A DNA stretch of 49,610 nucleotides, from positions 1-49,610 of IMG/VR virus record IMGVR_UViG_3300021960_000115. One strand, written 5' to 3'. Positions within the stretch are counted from its first letter, which is position 1. Every line of letters begins with the position of its first letter. Positions 9,087 through 17,212 of this stretch are shown piece after piece. The notes below the pieces were generated by a model that made no database searches, was not told where the DNA came from, and worked only from the letters and a program-made list of their open reading frames with translations. The DNA is from a virus. The translations under genes and the position numbers were made by a program.

Positions 9087-9825
9087 ACTGAGTTTCCACC
9101 TCCCCCATCTTCGGCCCAACCTCAACCGCGAGGAGGGCATCAACTAACTTACGCCTGTCCGAGAGGCTGAGAGAACGCGCCCACTTCATAGGCTCTGTGG
9201 GGGCCTCTCCTTCAGGCCAGACAGCGCAACGAGCGAGCATAACAGTGTTAGTTTCTGCGTCGTTCTTTGCTAACTTACTAGCCTCTACGGTATCCTCACC
9301 GTTAGGTAACCTTAGAGTCACAGTTCCCTTAGAGGTTTCTATCTTAAGACCCTCTCGAACATCAAAGTTTGGGTAACTTACTGGGAAGTCGTTGTCTAAC
9401 TCAATCGTAACGTCGTTAGGTTCACCACACTTAAGACAGTTCATCTTTATAGTGCGCTCTTTGCCGTAAGTGGCTTTAACAATAGCCAAATACAAGAGGT
9501 CCCTGTCACCTAGCATCAACTTGTTGATGATCTGGGAAGCGCCTGCTCCGTTGATGCCAATATCACCGATACGTAGAACAGCCCTGCTTAAGACTGCCGT
9601 CATGTACTCAGAGTACAGAAGGCCCTTCTTATTTTCTATTGATGCAAGATACTCTTCGTCTTCTCCATTGAGTTCCCTAACCTCAGCAGTGGTGTGCCAC
9701 TTGTCCGTGGTAGATTGGTGTACGCCCCTCATTAACTCAACTACTGAGTCAGGGGCGTCACCCATGGAAGGAACTGGGTCGCTTACTGCATCATTAATGA
9801 CATCAGCAACATCTGTATCACTCAT
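9025..9825 (-). CDS. tail assembly chaperone/T4 gp26-like protein
   Basis: 266 aa. Residues 120-150 hold MNCLKCG and near the C-terminus TQCASCG: two CxxC pairs that likely bind one zinc, as in T4 gp26-like baseplate proteins. The gene lies exactly between tail tube and tape measure, the position of tail assembly chaperones in contractile phages. The central part is acidic and helical. Inferred role: coats or loads the tape measure during tail assembly, with a minor longer form made by frameshifting into 8892-9027. It could instead be a baseplate hub subunit. Confidence 0.65.
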   Translation of the reverse strand: MSDTDVADVINDAVSDPVPSMGDAPDSVVELMRGVHQSTTDKWHTTAEVRELNGEDEEYLASIENKKGLLYSEYMTAVLSRAVLRIGDIGINGAGASQIINKLMLGDRDLLYLAIVKATYGKERTIKMNCLKCGEPNDVTIELDNDFPVSYPNFDVREGLKIETSKGTVTLRLPNGEDTVEASKLAKNDAETNTVMLARCAVWPEGEAPTEPMKWARSLSLSDRRKLVDALLAVEVGPKMGEVETQCASCGEDMPILLDWVSLLLS

Positions 9826-9858
9826 CTACTTGTACTCCTAATTGTTGTATTCTAAATA

Positions 9859-10470
9859 TCAGTTAAGTGAATTGACGATATTCTCAGCGTCCTCATCAAA
9901 CGAGAGCGAAAAGCCCTCGTGATTCAGCACGATCTGCTGAATCAGGATAGACGAGTCGCCTGCGTTGAGGTCGCCCATGGAGAACGACGCGGGCCAGCAG
10001 TTGTGCAGTTTATAAGCAAGTTTTGCAGCACCTGCTGAAATTCCAGTGAATCCGGTGGGTGACGGATTCTGGTACGCCCCAGCGGAGACCGGGTGATCGT
10101 ACACGGCTACAACGACATCGCATCGGTAGTTATTGTTATCGCTGGTCGATCCACCATCTGCCGGGGTCGGGCCGCCTTGACTCCATGAGTGCATGAACTG
10201 CTGCCACTTGTACAGCGAGTCTTGCCCATTGAAGACACCCTTAGTCAGCGTAACGGGGCCGTAATCCGACTGACCAACCATCTTATGCGGATGGGTGTTC
10301 ATGCCGCCCTCGCGATAAGCGATCATCTCGTTCTGCACGGTAAGGCCAGAAACCACCGAGAAGCCGAGAGTAGCGAGACCGCCGACGATCTGTTCCAGAT
10401 TAGTCGGAGGTTGGATGGTGACCCTGAACTTAAAGTTCCTGAGTGGATCGGTGTTTGCTGCTCGTGCCAT
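9859..10470 (-). CDS. tail tube protein (gp19-like)
   Basis: 203 aa. Starts DPLRNFKFRVTIQ and continues GFSVVSGLTVQNEMIAYREG and PVTLTKGVFNGQDSLYKW, the typical T4 gp19-like tube family pattern (N-terminal beta strand, 'G...E.I.YREGG', 'L.kGv'). Hexamers stack into the inner tube. It follows the sheath gene by 20 bases, the canonical order. Full length for the family. Confidence 0.9.
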   Translation of the reverse strand: MARAANTDPLRNFKFRVTIQPPTNLEQIVGGLATLGFSVVSGLTVQNEMIAYREGGMNTHPHKMVGQSDYGPVTLTKGVFNGQDSLYKWQQFMHSWSQGGPTPADGGSTSDNNNYRCDVVVAVYDHPVSAGAYQNPSPTGFTGISAGAAKLAYKLHNCWPASFSMGDLNAGDSSILIQQIVLNHEGFSLSFDEDAENIVNSLN

Positions 10471-10490
10471 GAGTTGTTACTCCTTGACTA

Positions 10491-12056
10491 TTAGAGAGAC
10501 TCAACGGCGTTGCTGCCGCCAGTCCACTGGCTGAGGTTGATAACGATGAACTCTGCGGGATACTGAAGAGCAACGCCAACTTCGACGTTCACGATGCCCT
10601 GATCGATGCTCGTCGTGGTGTTGTTGGTCTCGTCGCAGATGACGAAGTATGCCTGACTGGAGTTAGCACCACGGAGACCGCCAGAGCGGTAGAACTCTCC
10701 GAGGAATCCAGAAACCGTAATGTTGATACGGTTCCAGAGGTTGGCATCGTTAGGCTCAAAGACCGCAAACGAAGTGAGGTCCTTGAGAGAGTACTTCAGG
10801 TAGTTCAGGGTGCGGCGCACCGGGATGAACTTGTCCGAGGTAGAACGGGCCAACGTACGGGCACCGTAGACCACGACACCCGCTCCCGGCACAGCCTTGA
10901 ACGAGTTGACGTACGGGGTACCGTCATACAGAGTTCCGAGGTCGTCGTCGGACAACTTGACCGAAAGACCCAGAGCACCGCGCATATCGGCGGAAAACCC
11001 AGCCGGGGCCTTAGCCACGGAGCGCTGAACCTCAGTGCGAGTGATAAGGCCAGCAACAGCACCACCCGGGTAGGTAGTGCGGATAGCGCCGGGACCAGTC
11101 TTAGCGGGGTCGGCCATGATTAACGCCGGAGCGTAGTGGGCGGCGTAACCACCGTTCGACAAACCCGAGAAGTTCGACGCAACTGTCTGAAGGTCACTCA
11201 GCGTCTCTGAGGTCTTGTCCGGGTCGATGACGACGAACGAGTCCCCACGGGCCACGGCCTTGTTGATAAGCGGCGTAAGGGCCGTAGTGGAAGTCTGACC
11301 GACGGCGTTCAGGACTAACGTCCCCTTAAGAACGTCGATGCGATCAGCGGCTCCAGCGAAGTCCTGAGGACCAACAACACCCTCAGTACCGCCGGAGAAG
11401 GCGGCGACGTTGTCAACCGCGGTAATCCAAGCAAGGTTGGCGTCAGGAGACGCAGTCGAAACTCCGCTGATCTTGATGTACTTGCTGTAGTTGTTGATGA
11501 CCGTGGCAACGTAGCGGTTGCCATCGGGGTCGAGCGTAACCTCAGGCCAACGCTCAACTTCCGTACCAGACAGGCTCACGACAACGGTGAAGGTACCGTG
11601 GGCCGAGGCGGTGGTGTCAACCAGACCGGCGGCAATGGTGACCGTAAGGCTGTTGCCCCATGTACCGTTGCTCATGGCCTCAGCATCGAAGAGGGCGGCA
11701 GACGCCGACGAAGAACCGTTAGGGTAGTAAGGAACGTCCAGCGACGCAGCCGCATCGGGAGTCACCGAGTCAGCAGTACCGCCTTCGCTGTCGTAGGTAC
11801 CGACGGTGCGGACGACGTAGCAGTTACGCCCACCATTAGCGAAGAAGTGGTAGACGGCATAGCCGAGGTCGTAAGCGTTCTTAAGGTCACCATAGGTGCG
11901 CTTGTAGGTAGTCCAGTCAGTGATGAGGGTAGCCACCTCGGGGCCACGCTCAGCGGCACCGAAGAACACAGCGGCGGTCCCACCACCGACAGAGGGGGTC
12001 AGGCTAGCGAGTGCGCCCTCGTTGACGTACACACCGGGAGTTGAGTAGGTAGGCAT
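10491..12056 (-). CDS. tail sheath protein (gp18-like)
   Basis: 521 aa. N-terminus PTYSTPGVYVNEGALA is the sheath signature (Y-x-x-P-G-V-Y-V-x-E). The C-terminal part has ARTLARSTSDKFIPVRR, LNYLKYSLKDLTSFAVFEPN and RINITVSGFLGEFYRSG, the conserved core domain that binds neighbours in the contractile sheath. Length is normal. With the tube gene it proves a myovirus-type contractile tail. It begins one base after the end of the preceding neck gene. Confidence 0.95.
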   Translation of the reverse strand: MPTYSTPGVYVNEGALASLTPSVGGGTAAVFFGAAERGPEVATLITDWTTYKRTYGDLKNAYDLGYAVYHFFANGGRNCYVVRTVGTYDSEGGTADSVTPDAAASLDVPYYPNGSSSASAALFDAEAMSNGTWGNSLTVTIAAGLVDTTASAHGTFTVVVSLSGTEVERWPEVTLDPDGNRYVATVINNYSKYIKISGVSTASPDANLAWITAVDNVAAFSGGTEGVVGPQDFAGAADRIDVLKGTLVLNAVGQTSTTALTPLINKAVARGDSFVVIDPDKTSETLSDLQTVASNFSGLSNGGYAAHYAPALIMADPAKTGPGAIRTTYPGGAVAGLITRTEVQRSVAKAPAGFSADMRGALGLSVKLSDDDLGTLYDGTPYVNSFKAVPGAGVVVYGARTLARSTSDKFIPVRRTLNYLKYSLKDLTSFAVFEPNDANLWNRINITVSGFLGEFYRSGGLRGANSSQAYFVICDETNNTTTSIDQGIVNVEVGVALQYPAEFIVINLSQWTGGSNAVESL

Positions 12057-12770
12057 TTAGAAATCCTCCGAAAAAGAAGTTGATAAAACGTCAGAGTCCG
12101 TGTAATTATCCCGAATAGTACCATTAACTTCAGAAACCGCTTTGACAGTGAAGATGTCTTTTTGCGGAATCTCTGCGTTTATTCTAACCGTGTAGACTTT
12201 GCGGAATATCCTTTTGTTGAAGCCTGCTTCTTGATCAAGGACATCTGCTTGCCGCCAGTCTAGCATGTCACAGCGCCGTACGGTGCCGTCTTCGGGGATT
12301 TCAATGAAACCCCGTCGAAATGGGAAAACGTACCTGAGCATAGTTGCAGTCAACTGTCTGTCATGTCGTTGACTACGACAATAAGTACTTACTTGGTACA
12401 TAAGATTTACAGGAACGAACTGGTCTGTGGCCATGAACTCAGTAGGTCCAGAGAGCAACTGATCTATATCGACATTGCTGTACTCGGACGGGAAGTAGTC
12501 AAGAGCGTTAGCGCCACTTTTATGGATACCGGCAGCGCTAGCAGATGTCGTGTAATAGTAATTAACCTCAGAGTGTTGTCTTTGGGCGTCAAACTCAATA
12601 TCAATAAGTTCAATAGTGGCGAAGGGGTAAGTCTTTTCAGTCTCAGCGTCGGGATACCTGAAGAACGTCTTGATGGGACGACGCATGTCCCTGTCATCAG
12701 ATACAGTCAGTGCAGCCAGACGCTGCTTAAGTGCTGCGTCTTCCGCGAGGGTAAAACCGGGGTTAGGCAA
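12057..12770 (-). CDS. tail terminator/neck protein candidate
   Basis: 237 aa, no motif that I can name. It has FRYPDAETEKTYPFATIELI, then FVPVNLMYQVSTYCRSQRHD and CDMLDWRQADV, a mixed alpha/beta protein. Its place between the head-closure genes and the sheath gene matches the tail terminator (T4 gp15-like or tail completion) position. It overlaps the upstream gene by 8 bases. Function is inferred from position only. Confidence 0.55.
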   Translation of the reverse strand: MPNPGFTLAEDAALKQRLAALTVSDDRDMRRPIKTFFRYPDAETEKTYPFATIELIDIEFDAQRQHSEVNYYYTTSASAAGIHKSGANALDYFPSEYSNVDIDQLLSGPTEFMATDQFVPVNLMYQVSTYCRSQRHDRQLTATMLRYVFPFRRGFIEIPEDGTVRRCDMLDWRQADVLDQEAGFNKRIFRKVYTVRINAEIPQKDIFTVKAVSEVNGTIRDNYTDSDVLSTSFSEDF

Positions 12771-13173
12771 CGGGGAGGTCCTTCTCTAGGGCAGCGTAGA
12801 TAGCGCTTGGAATACGGGACTCATCCTTCTGTAGAGTTTTGCGGAGAAGTGGCGAAGGGGATCGATCTCCGTCGCCGTACTCTAGGGTAGTAGCGTATAG
12901 ATTCATTTCTCTAGAGTCAGTTTTATGTCCTACTACTATTTGTCCCTGTTCTGCCGTAACGCGCAGATCATCGGCTATGTCTGCCCATCCCTCAATCCCT
13001 TCCGCTCGGTCCTGAAGGCGGTCAGTGGCAGCATCAAGCGCATCACCAACAGCGTCATTAAGTAACTCAGAGACGTTGGCCTCAAACCACTCAACTGCGG
13101 GAATAACCCCCGGAAACCCAGTAATAAAGGAGTTACTAGAACCGTTAGATGCAGCAGGTTGAGAAGCCACCAT
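12763..13173 (-). CDS. neck/tail completion protein candidate (HK97 gp10-like)
   Basis: 136 aa. An amphipathic helix (NDAVGDALDAATDRLQDRA) is followed by beta strands and LATTLEYGDGDRSPSP-like text (ATTLEYGDGDRSPSPLLRKT), similar to the C-terminal 'YG....P.PFL' block of HK97 gp10-type neck proteins. SD GGAGG lies 6 bases before the ATG. Neighbours support a role at the head-tail joint. Family assignment is tentative. Confidence 0.5.
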   Translation of the reverse strand: MVASQPAASNGSSNSFITGFPGVIPAVEWFEANVSELLNDAVGDALDAATDRLQDRAEGIEGWADIADDLRVTAEQGQIVVGHKTDSREMNLYATTLEYGDGDRSPSPLLRKTLQKDESRIPSAIYAALEKDLPVA

Positions 13174-13216
13174 GGCTTTCCTCCGGTTCTAGGCGTTGTA
13201 AAGCGATTCAGGGCAC

Positions 13217-13232
13217 CCGACGCGCATCGGGC
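13217..13232 (-). other. small hairpin between neck genes
   Basis: CCCGA and TCGGG form a 5-bp stem with a 6-base loop in the 76-base gap between two neck genes. No T-run follows; it may be an RNA processing site. Confidence 0.25.
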
Positions 13233-13249
13233 ACCCACACATCATACCT

Positions 13250-13774
13250 CTAACTAGGGAACGATGTAGGCCAAGGGAGGGTTGAAATCTTAGGATTTTG
13301 AGGTCCACGATCAAACGGGAATTCCTGATCAACAAGTACTTCATAGGCACTAACTTTGAGGATTACTTCCTCGGGAAGACGCCCGCGTGCGTTGTAGTTA
13401 CGTACCTTATAAAACCTACCGTCGTACTCCAGCATGTCATTTAAATGCTTGTTGTACTCATCTGGTGTGCTCAATCCAGCAGCAACTGCATCCTTATACA
13501 GAATAGTAGCCATTAGATTTTGTACAGGCTGACGGCCCTCTTCGATGGCACGGTAACCATCCTCAACCTCTTCAATGTAGATGGTGGGAATGATTATGCC
13601 AGTCTTGTAGTTACGGCCACTAGCGCCGGGGACGCCTTCGTCATAGACATCGTCGTAGACGCTGTAGCCACCCTGAAGTGGCTGAAATTCATACCAGACA
13701 ATGGATTCGCCAGCCTCACGGTTACGCCTGCGAACGTGCTTGTTGATCATGCTCAGTTCTCGGCGGGGGTCCAT
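13250..13774 (-). CDS. head closure/connector protein candidate
   Basis: 174 aa. Conserved-looking features: a basic N-terminus (KHVRRRNREAGES), many acidic beta strands (YSVYDDVYDEGVPG) and C-terminal VILKVSAYEVLVDQEFPFDR. It overlaps the adaptor gene by one base and precedes other neck genes, so a head-closure role (stopper) is likely. No named family is recognised with certainty. Confidence 0.5.
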   Translation of the reverse strand: MDPRRELSMINKHVRRRNREAGESIVWYEFQPLQGGYSVYDDVYDEGVPGASGRNYKTGIIIPTIYIEEVEDGYRAIEEGRQPVQNLMATILYKDAVAAGLSTPDEYNKHLNDMLEYDGRFYKVRNYNARGRLPEEVILKVSAYEVLVDQEFPFDRGPQNPKISTLPWPTSFPS

Positions 13775-14565
13775 CAGTAGTACCCAGTCGACAGGTACCC
13801 GGGCGGCGGCTCACCGTCAAGGTAAACCTCTTCACGAAGGTCATCCGGCAACTCTTCGATGTCAATAACACCGTCGTCAATCGCTGGGTAGACACGTTCG
13901 ATGGGGCCGTAATCACCCACCTCACGCGGCTTGTACAGCGGCACCAGACGGTTGGTGGTGCGGCTGACCCGGCGAAGGTTGACGACCTCCAGACGCTCCA
14001 GTCCGATATTGAGAGCGGTGGCGCGACGGTTGTACTCGCTCATCCAGTAGTCCAGCAGACTGGACACCATGCGGTAACGCTGGGAGGTCTGGATGTGGAC
14101 GGACTCAGATGTAATTACATCGATGTCGCGGCTGTACTCGGACATCAGCGCCCATAGCGCCTGAACGAGGGTATGGATACCTATGACATCAGTAACTGCG
14201 GGGGCCAAGTTCGCGAGTGGCACTCGAAGGTTGTGGGTGTTGAGGTTGATAGCCATGTCGGCGTAGAAATCCAGATCCGTCGGAAGGAACCACTCGTAGT
14301 AGTAGCCGTCCACCATAAGGGTGGCATTGTTCGGCAGAGCACTACCAAGCCGTATCAAACCGTTACGGTCATCCAGCGTGTACGCAACTGACGCGGACGT
14401 TGATCCACCTTGCGGGGTGTAGGCCACCCAGAGTGTGTCAGCCTCCACGTTGGGCTTACCCAGATCGTAGGTAATGCCCATGGGGACGAACGTCTGCTGG
14501 AACGGCTTCTTGAAGTCCCGCAGATAGTTGCGGGCAATAGTAATGATCTCGGCTTTAGTAGCCAT
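13774..14565 (-). CDS. head-tail adaptor/connector candidate
   Basis: 263 aa. N-terminal helix KAEIITIARNYLRDF resembles gp6-type adaptors. Later parts are rich in Tyr and Arg (SVHIQTSQRYRMVSSLLDYW, then MSEYNRRATALNIGLERLEV), with an acidic end. It lies between a collar-type fibre and the head-closure gene; such adaptors bind beneath the portal. Neck genes are separated from the portal and capsid genes by about 18 kb of fibre genes, an unusual order. Confidence 0.5.
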   Translation of the reverse strand: MATKAEIITIARNYLRDFKKPFQQTFVPMGITYDLGKPNVEADTLWVAYTPQGGSTSASVAYTLDDRNGLIRLGSALPNNATLMVDGYYYEWFLPTDLDFYADMAINLNTHNLRVPLANLAPAVTDVIGIHTLVQALWALMSEYSRDIDVITSESVHIQTSQRYRMVSSLLDYWMSEYNRRATALNIGLERLEVVNLRRVSRTTNRLVPLYKPREVGDYGPIERVYPAIDDGVIDIEELPDDLREEVYLDGEPPPGYLSTGYY

Positions 14566-16289
14566 CAGGCATCCCTAGTGAAGTACAAGGTCACCGTCAG
14601 GGGGCCGCTATCTCCTGTGTCTGCCGAATCGATATCAATTGTGATCAGTGCGTCATCTGCGATGGCCGGGTCTGATATGACAGCCGCCGTAGCAGCCGAA
14701 GTAGAACTGGATTCCCCAGCGTCGATGGTCAACGGGGTGCTGAGGATGCTGCTACCGGACTCGTTGATATCGATACTGATAGCCGACGTGGCATTGCTGC
14801 CCGAGTTCAGACCAGCGCGGACCTCGGTAAGTAGCGCCCCATATGGCATACGGAACACCGCCGCCCCAGCCTGACTAGCGGGGAGCGACCCCGACCCTAC
14901 CAGTTCCAGAGTCACGGTCTCCTCAAGAGCCTCGTCAAGAAGTGAAGTACCGCCCACCGTGTCGGCCTCCACACCATGCGCGGATCGGATAATCCAGCGG
15001 ACATACGTAGATGCGGGGACGTTACTAAATGACTGGGTAGAACCGGTCTCAGTTGTAGAATCAGTACTAGGAGTGCTGGTGGTAGTGGCTGACTGGCTGC
15101 TGGTCGTAGTTGGGCTAGGTGATCCTACCGACACTGTGTGGCTGTGCGCCCCAGCAGGCTCGGTGTAGCCATACTCAATGCTTCTAGCACCAAAACCGGG
15201 ACTACTACCAGCATTACTTCCAGATTTGAACTGCTGAACATCTTGGTACCTGTGGGTGTGGTTTGGCGCAGTATCAGCAGTACCACTGTGGCTGTGGTCG
15301 ATGGAGTGGGTGTGAGACAACGTGTGGGTGTGCGCCCCAAGACCATGGCTGTGAGCGGGCAGGTTGTTGACACCCAGAGTCGTAGTGTCGCTACCTATTG
15401 GGGTACCGACCAAGTTGATGTCCGTGGTGCCTTTGAGGCTCTTCCCGTTCAGGTTGGGGACTTGGAACGACGAACCAGAGCCACCGTGGGTGTAGCCGTA
15501 CGCGGCGAACAGGGCCGGGTAGTCAGTAGTCAGCAGGCTCTGTCCGTTGGCCTCAATGAATCCTGAGGGGAGCGATCCCTTAGAGGGCCACGCTACGACG
15601 GCACCGATAGGCAGGTGGGGGCCGATGTTGCGGGCCAACTCATACCACTCACCGTAGATGCCCTTGACGTAGACGCCCGATGACGTACCGCTGGGGGCAA
15701 CCTTGCGATAGAACAACCGCCCCGCATCTGCAACAGCAGAGATGCTGATCTCGGACTCAGGGGCCGACGTGCTCTGATCGAAGATCGCTGAACTCTGGAA
15801 CGTACGCTTGTCGGCAATACGTGACGTAGTGATGACCTGCGTCCCCTGCCGGTAGATAGCCGCCAACACCACATCGGTATCAAGGTTGACGTTGGTGGTG
15901 GGGCTGAAGGTACCAACGATGGTGTTGGAGGTCTTCGGGTACTCAGGGTTCGTATCATCGTCATCGCCCTGAACAACGATCAGAGAGGCGACTCCGCTAG
16001 AGACGCGGGCAACGACTAGATCAAAGCGAGTACCAAGGGGGGCCGTCGGCATAGCCAACGAAGCGGCGGCGCTAATGCTGTACGGCGCACCATTGATAAC
16101 GATGGTGCCCGAGGACACAGCGACAGCCGTGCTGGACGAGATCGACGTGACCGCACAGCCAGAGAGAACACCAGATCGGCCAGTGTTACCGAGGATCTCA
16201 AAGTCAAGAGAATCCGGCTCGGCCTGATCTAGGTTCTCAAACTTGGCACCGCTAGACGTGTCAACGGCGTTGGGAATAATGAAGGCCAT
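14565..16289 (-). CDS. tail fibre with phage tail collar domain
   Basis: 574 aa. The N-terminal 220 residues are beta-rich and may attach to the virion. Near residue 225 begins a collar domain (LPIGAVVAWPSKGSLPSGF, ANGQSL, FQVPNLNGKSLKG). A His-rich shaft follows (LPAHSHGLGAHTHTLSHTHS, then IDHSHS and NHTHRY), where H-x-H pairs usually bind iron between trimer chains. A beta-sandwich closes the protein. It overlaps the adaptor gene by one base. Likely host-binding or neck-whisker fibre. Confidence 0.8.
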   Translation of the reverse strand: MAFIIPNAVDTSSGAKFENLDQAEPDSLDFEILGNTGRSGVLSGCAVTSISSSTAVAVSSGTIVINGAPYSISAAASLAMPTAPLGTRFDLVVARVSSGVASLIVVQGDDDDTNPEYPKTSNTIVGTFSPTTNVNLDTDVVLAAIYRQGTQVITTSRIADKRTFQSSAIFDQSTSAPESEISISAVADAGRLFYRKVAPSGTSSGVYVKGIYGEWYELARNIGPHLPIGAVVAWPSKGSLPSGFIEANGQSLLTTDYPALFAAYGYTHGGSGSSFQVPNLNGKSLKGTTDINLVGTPIGSDTTTLGVNNLPAHSHGLGAHTHTLSHTHSIDHSHSGTADTAPNHTHRYQDVQQFKSGSNAGSSPGFGARSIEYGYTEPAGAHSHTVSVGSPSPTTTSSQSATTTSTPSTDSTTETGSTQSFSNVPASTYVRWIIRSAHGVEADTVGGTSLLDEALEETVTLELVGSGSLPASQAGAAVFRMPYGALLTEVRAGLNSGSNATSAISIDINESGSSILSTPLTIDAGESSSTSAATAAVISDPAIADDALITIDIDSADTGDSGPLTVTLYFTRDA

Positions 16290-16304
16290 ACGGCCCCTCC
16301 TCTA

Positions 16305-16835
16305 TCAGAGAGTGTCGTGCTGTGCTCCGGTGTAGCCCTCAAGATAAGCGATGGCCTTCCTAAGAAGATCCGGGTCGTCTCTCAAGAAACCTATTCCAGT
16401 ATTGCATGTTGAACAGAGAATACCACGAACACAGTTACCGCATCCCCTAGAACGACCATCGCAACAAGAATGGTCGTGGTCTACATGCAGCCGGTTATGC
16501 GAGCCGCATACAGCACACCCAGCACTCGTCAGGGACTCGTACTCATCAAGAGAAAGGCCGTAGAAGAAGCGTACATTAGACCGCTTACGGGCGAGGGCCA
16601 TCTTCTCTGGGTTGGCTTCTCGCCACCGCTTACTGTTGGCGTTGACTCTGTCTGGATTACGCTTAGCCCATTCACGAGAGGCAGCGTTAGCACGGTCTTT
16701 ATGCTTACGGTAGTACTCAGCAGACGCTGTACGGGCGCACTCTAAACAACGTCGTTGATGCCCGTCTTTCTGACGTTTGTTCTTACCGAACTCTGACAGT
16801 GGCTTATCCGCTTTGCACGTACAACAGGTCTTCAC
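16305..16835 (-). CDS. endonuclease VII-type HNH homing endonuclease
   Basis: 176 aa. N-terminal zinc ribbon (CCTCKADKPLSEFG, then CLEC at 30-33), a Lys/Arg/Asn-rich linker that repeats (REWAKRNPDRVN, KRWREANPEKM), then a recombination endonuclease VII-like core: CAVC at 107-110, LHVDHDH at 116-122, CVRGILCSTCN near 135-145. Such genes behave as free-standing homing endonucleases in phages. It interrupts the fibre region. Start is GTG with no Shine-Dalgarno; a promoter 5 bases before it predicts a nearly leaderless mRNA. Confidence 0.85.
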   Translation of the reverse strand: MKTCCTCKADKPLSEFGKNKRQKDGHQRRCLECARTASAEYYRKHKDRANAASREWAKRNPDRVNANSKRWREANPEKMALARKRSNVRFFYGLSLDEYESLTSAGCAVCGSHNRLHVDHDHSCCDGRSRGCGNCVRGILCSTCNTGIGFLRDDPDLLRKAIAYLEGYTGAQHDTL

Positions 16836-16846
16836 AAGACCAACGT

Positions 16847-16875
16847 ATCATACATGTTTCACAAAGTGTCGTAAA
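16847..16875 (-). promoter_or_regulatory. candidate promoter of the HNH gene
   Basis: Minus strand TTTACG, 17-base spacer, TATGAT (16847-16852). Predicted start of transcription near 16840, only 5 bases before the GTG at 16835, which lacks a Shine-Dalgarno. The -35 overlaps the end of the upstream gene. Confidence 0.4.
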
Positions 16876-17104
16876 TACAGCCATTTTTCCGCAGGTACTC
16901 GTACAGGTCAAGAGGAAGGTCATAACGATGACCATCCACGAAGTCCCACTTACCAGTACCGTAGTACATGGTCCACGTCCCCTTGATCTTGGCGTTCTTG
17001 GTCGTGGGGGACACGACAGTGGGCTGAGCAACGGGGGCCGGGGCCTCCACCTCGTCCTCAATGAGGACCTCAGCGATCTTCGTGGTGTTCTTGCTAGCAG
17101 CCAT
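16859..17104 (-). CDS. small protein of unknown function
   Basis: 81 aa, not recognised. N-terminal half is Pro/Val/Ala-rich and likely unstructured (EVEAPAPVAQPTVVSPTTK); the C-terminal half is aromatic (TWTMYYGTGKWDFVDGHRYD, then LPLDLYEYLRKNGCIY) and probably folded. The pattern of a flexible arm plus a small domain occurs in minor virion proteins. SD AAGGAG is 7 bases before ATG. It closes the fibre array. Confidence 0.65.
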   Translation of the reverse strand: MAASKNTTKIAEVLIEDEVEAPAPVAQPTVVSPTTKNAKIKGTWTMYYGTGKWDFVDGHRYDLPLDLYEYLRKNGCIYDTL

Positions 17105-17146
17105 TTGTACTCCTTGAATCGGGTTTCTCTACGAGTGTAGCACTGG

Positions 17147-17212
17147 TTAGGGCTGAGTATGTAGATATGGGGCGGCTACGATGCTGTCATCGAGAAAAGC
17201 GTAGTGTGCCAT
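17147..17212 (-). pseudogene. truncated remnant of a MAHYAF-family gene
   Basis: A 21-codon frame starts with MAHYAFLDDSIV, almost identical to the first residues of the full gene at 19909-20292 (MAHYAFLDDNNIV), then stops. Its ATG shares the A of the preceding stop (TAATG), as in intact copies. The rest of the gene has been lost. It is a deletion scar in the fibre array, or a very short leader peptide. Confidence 0.6.
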
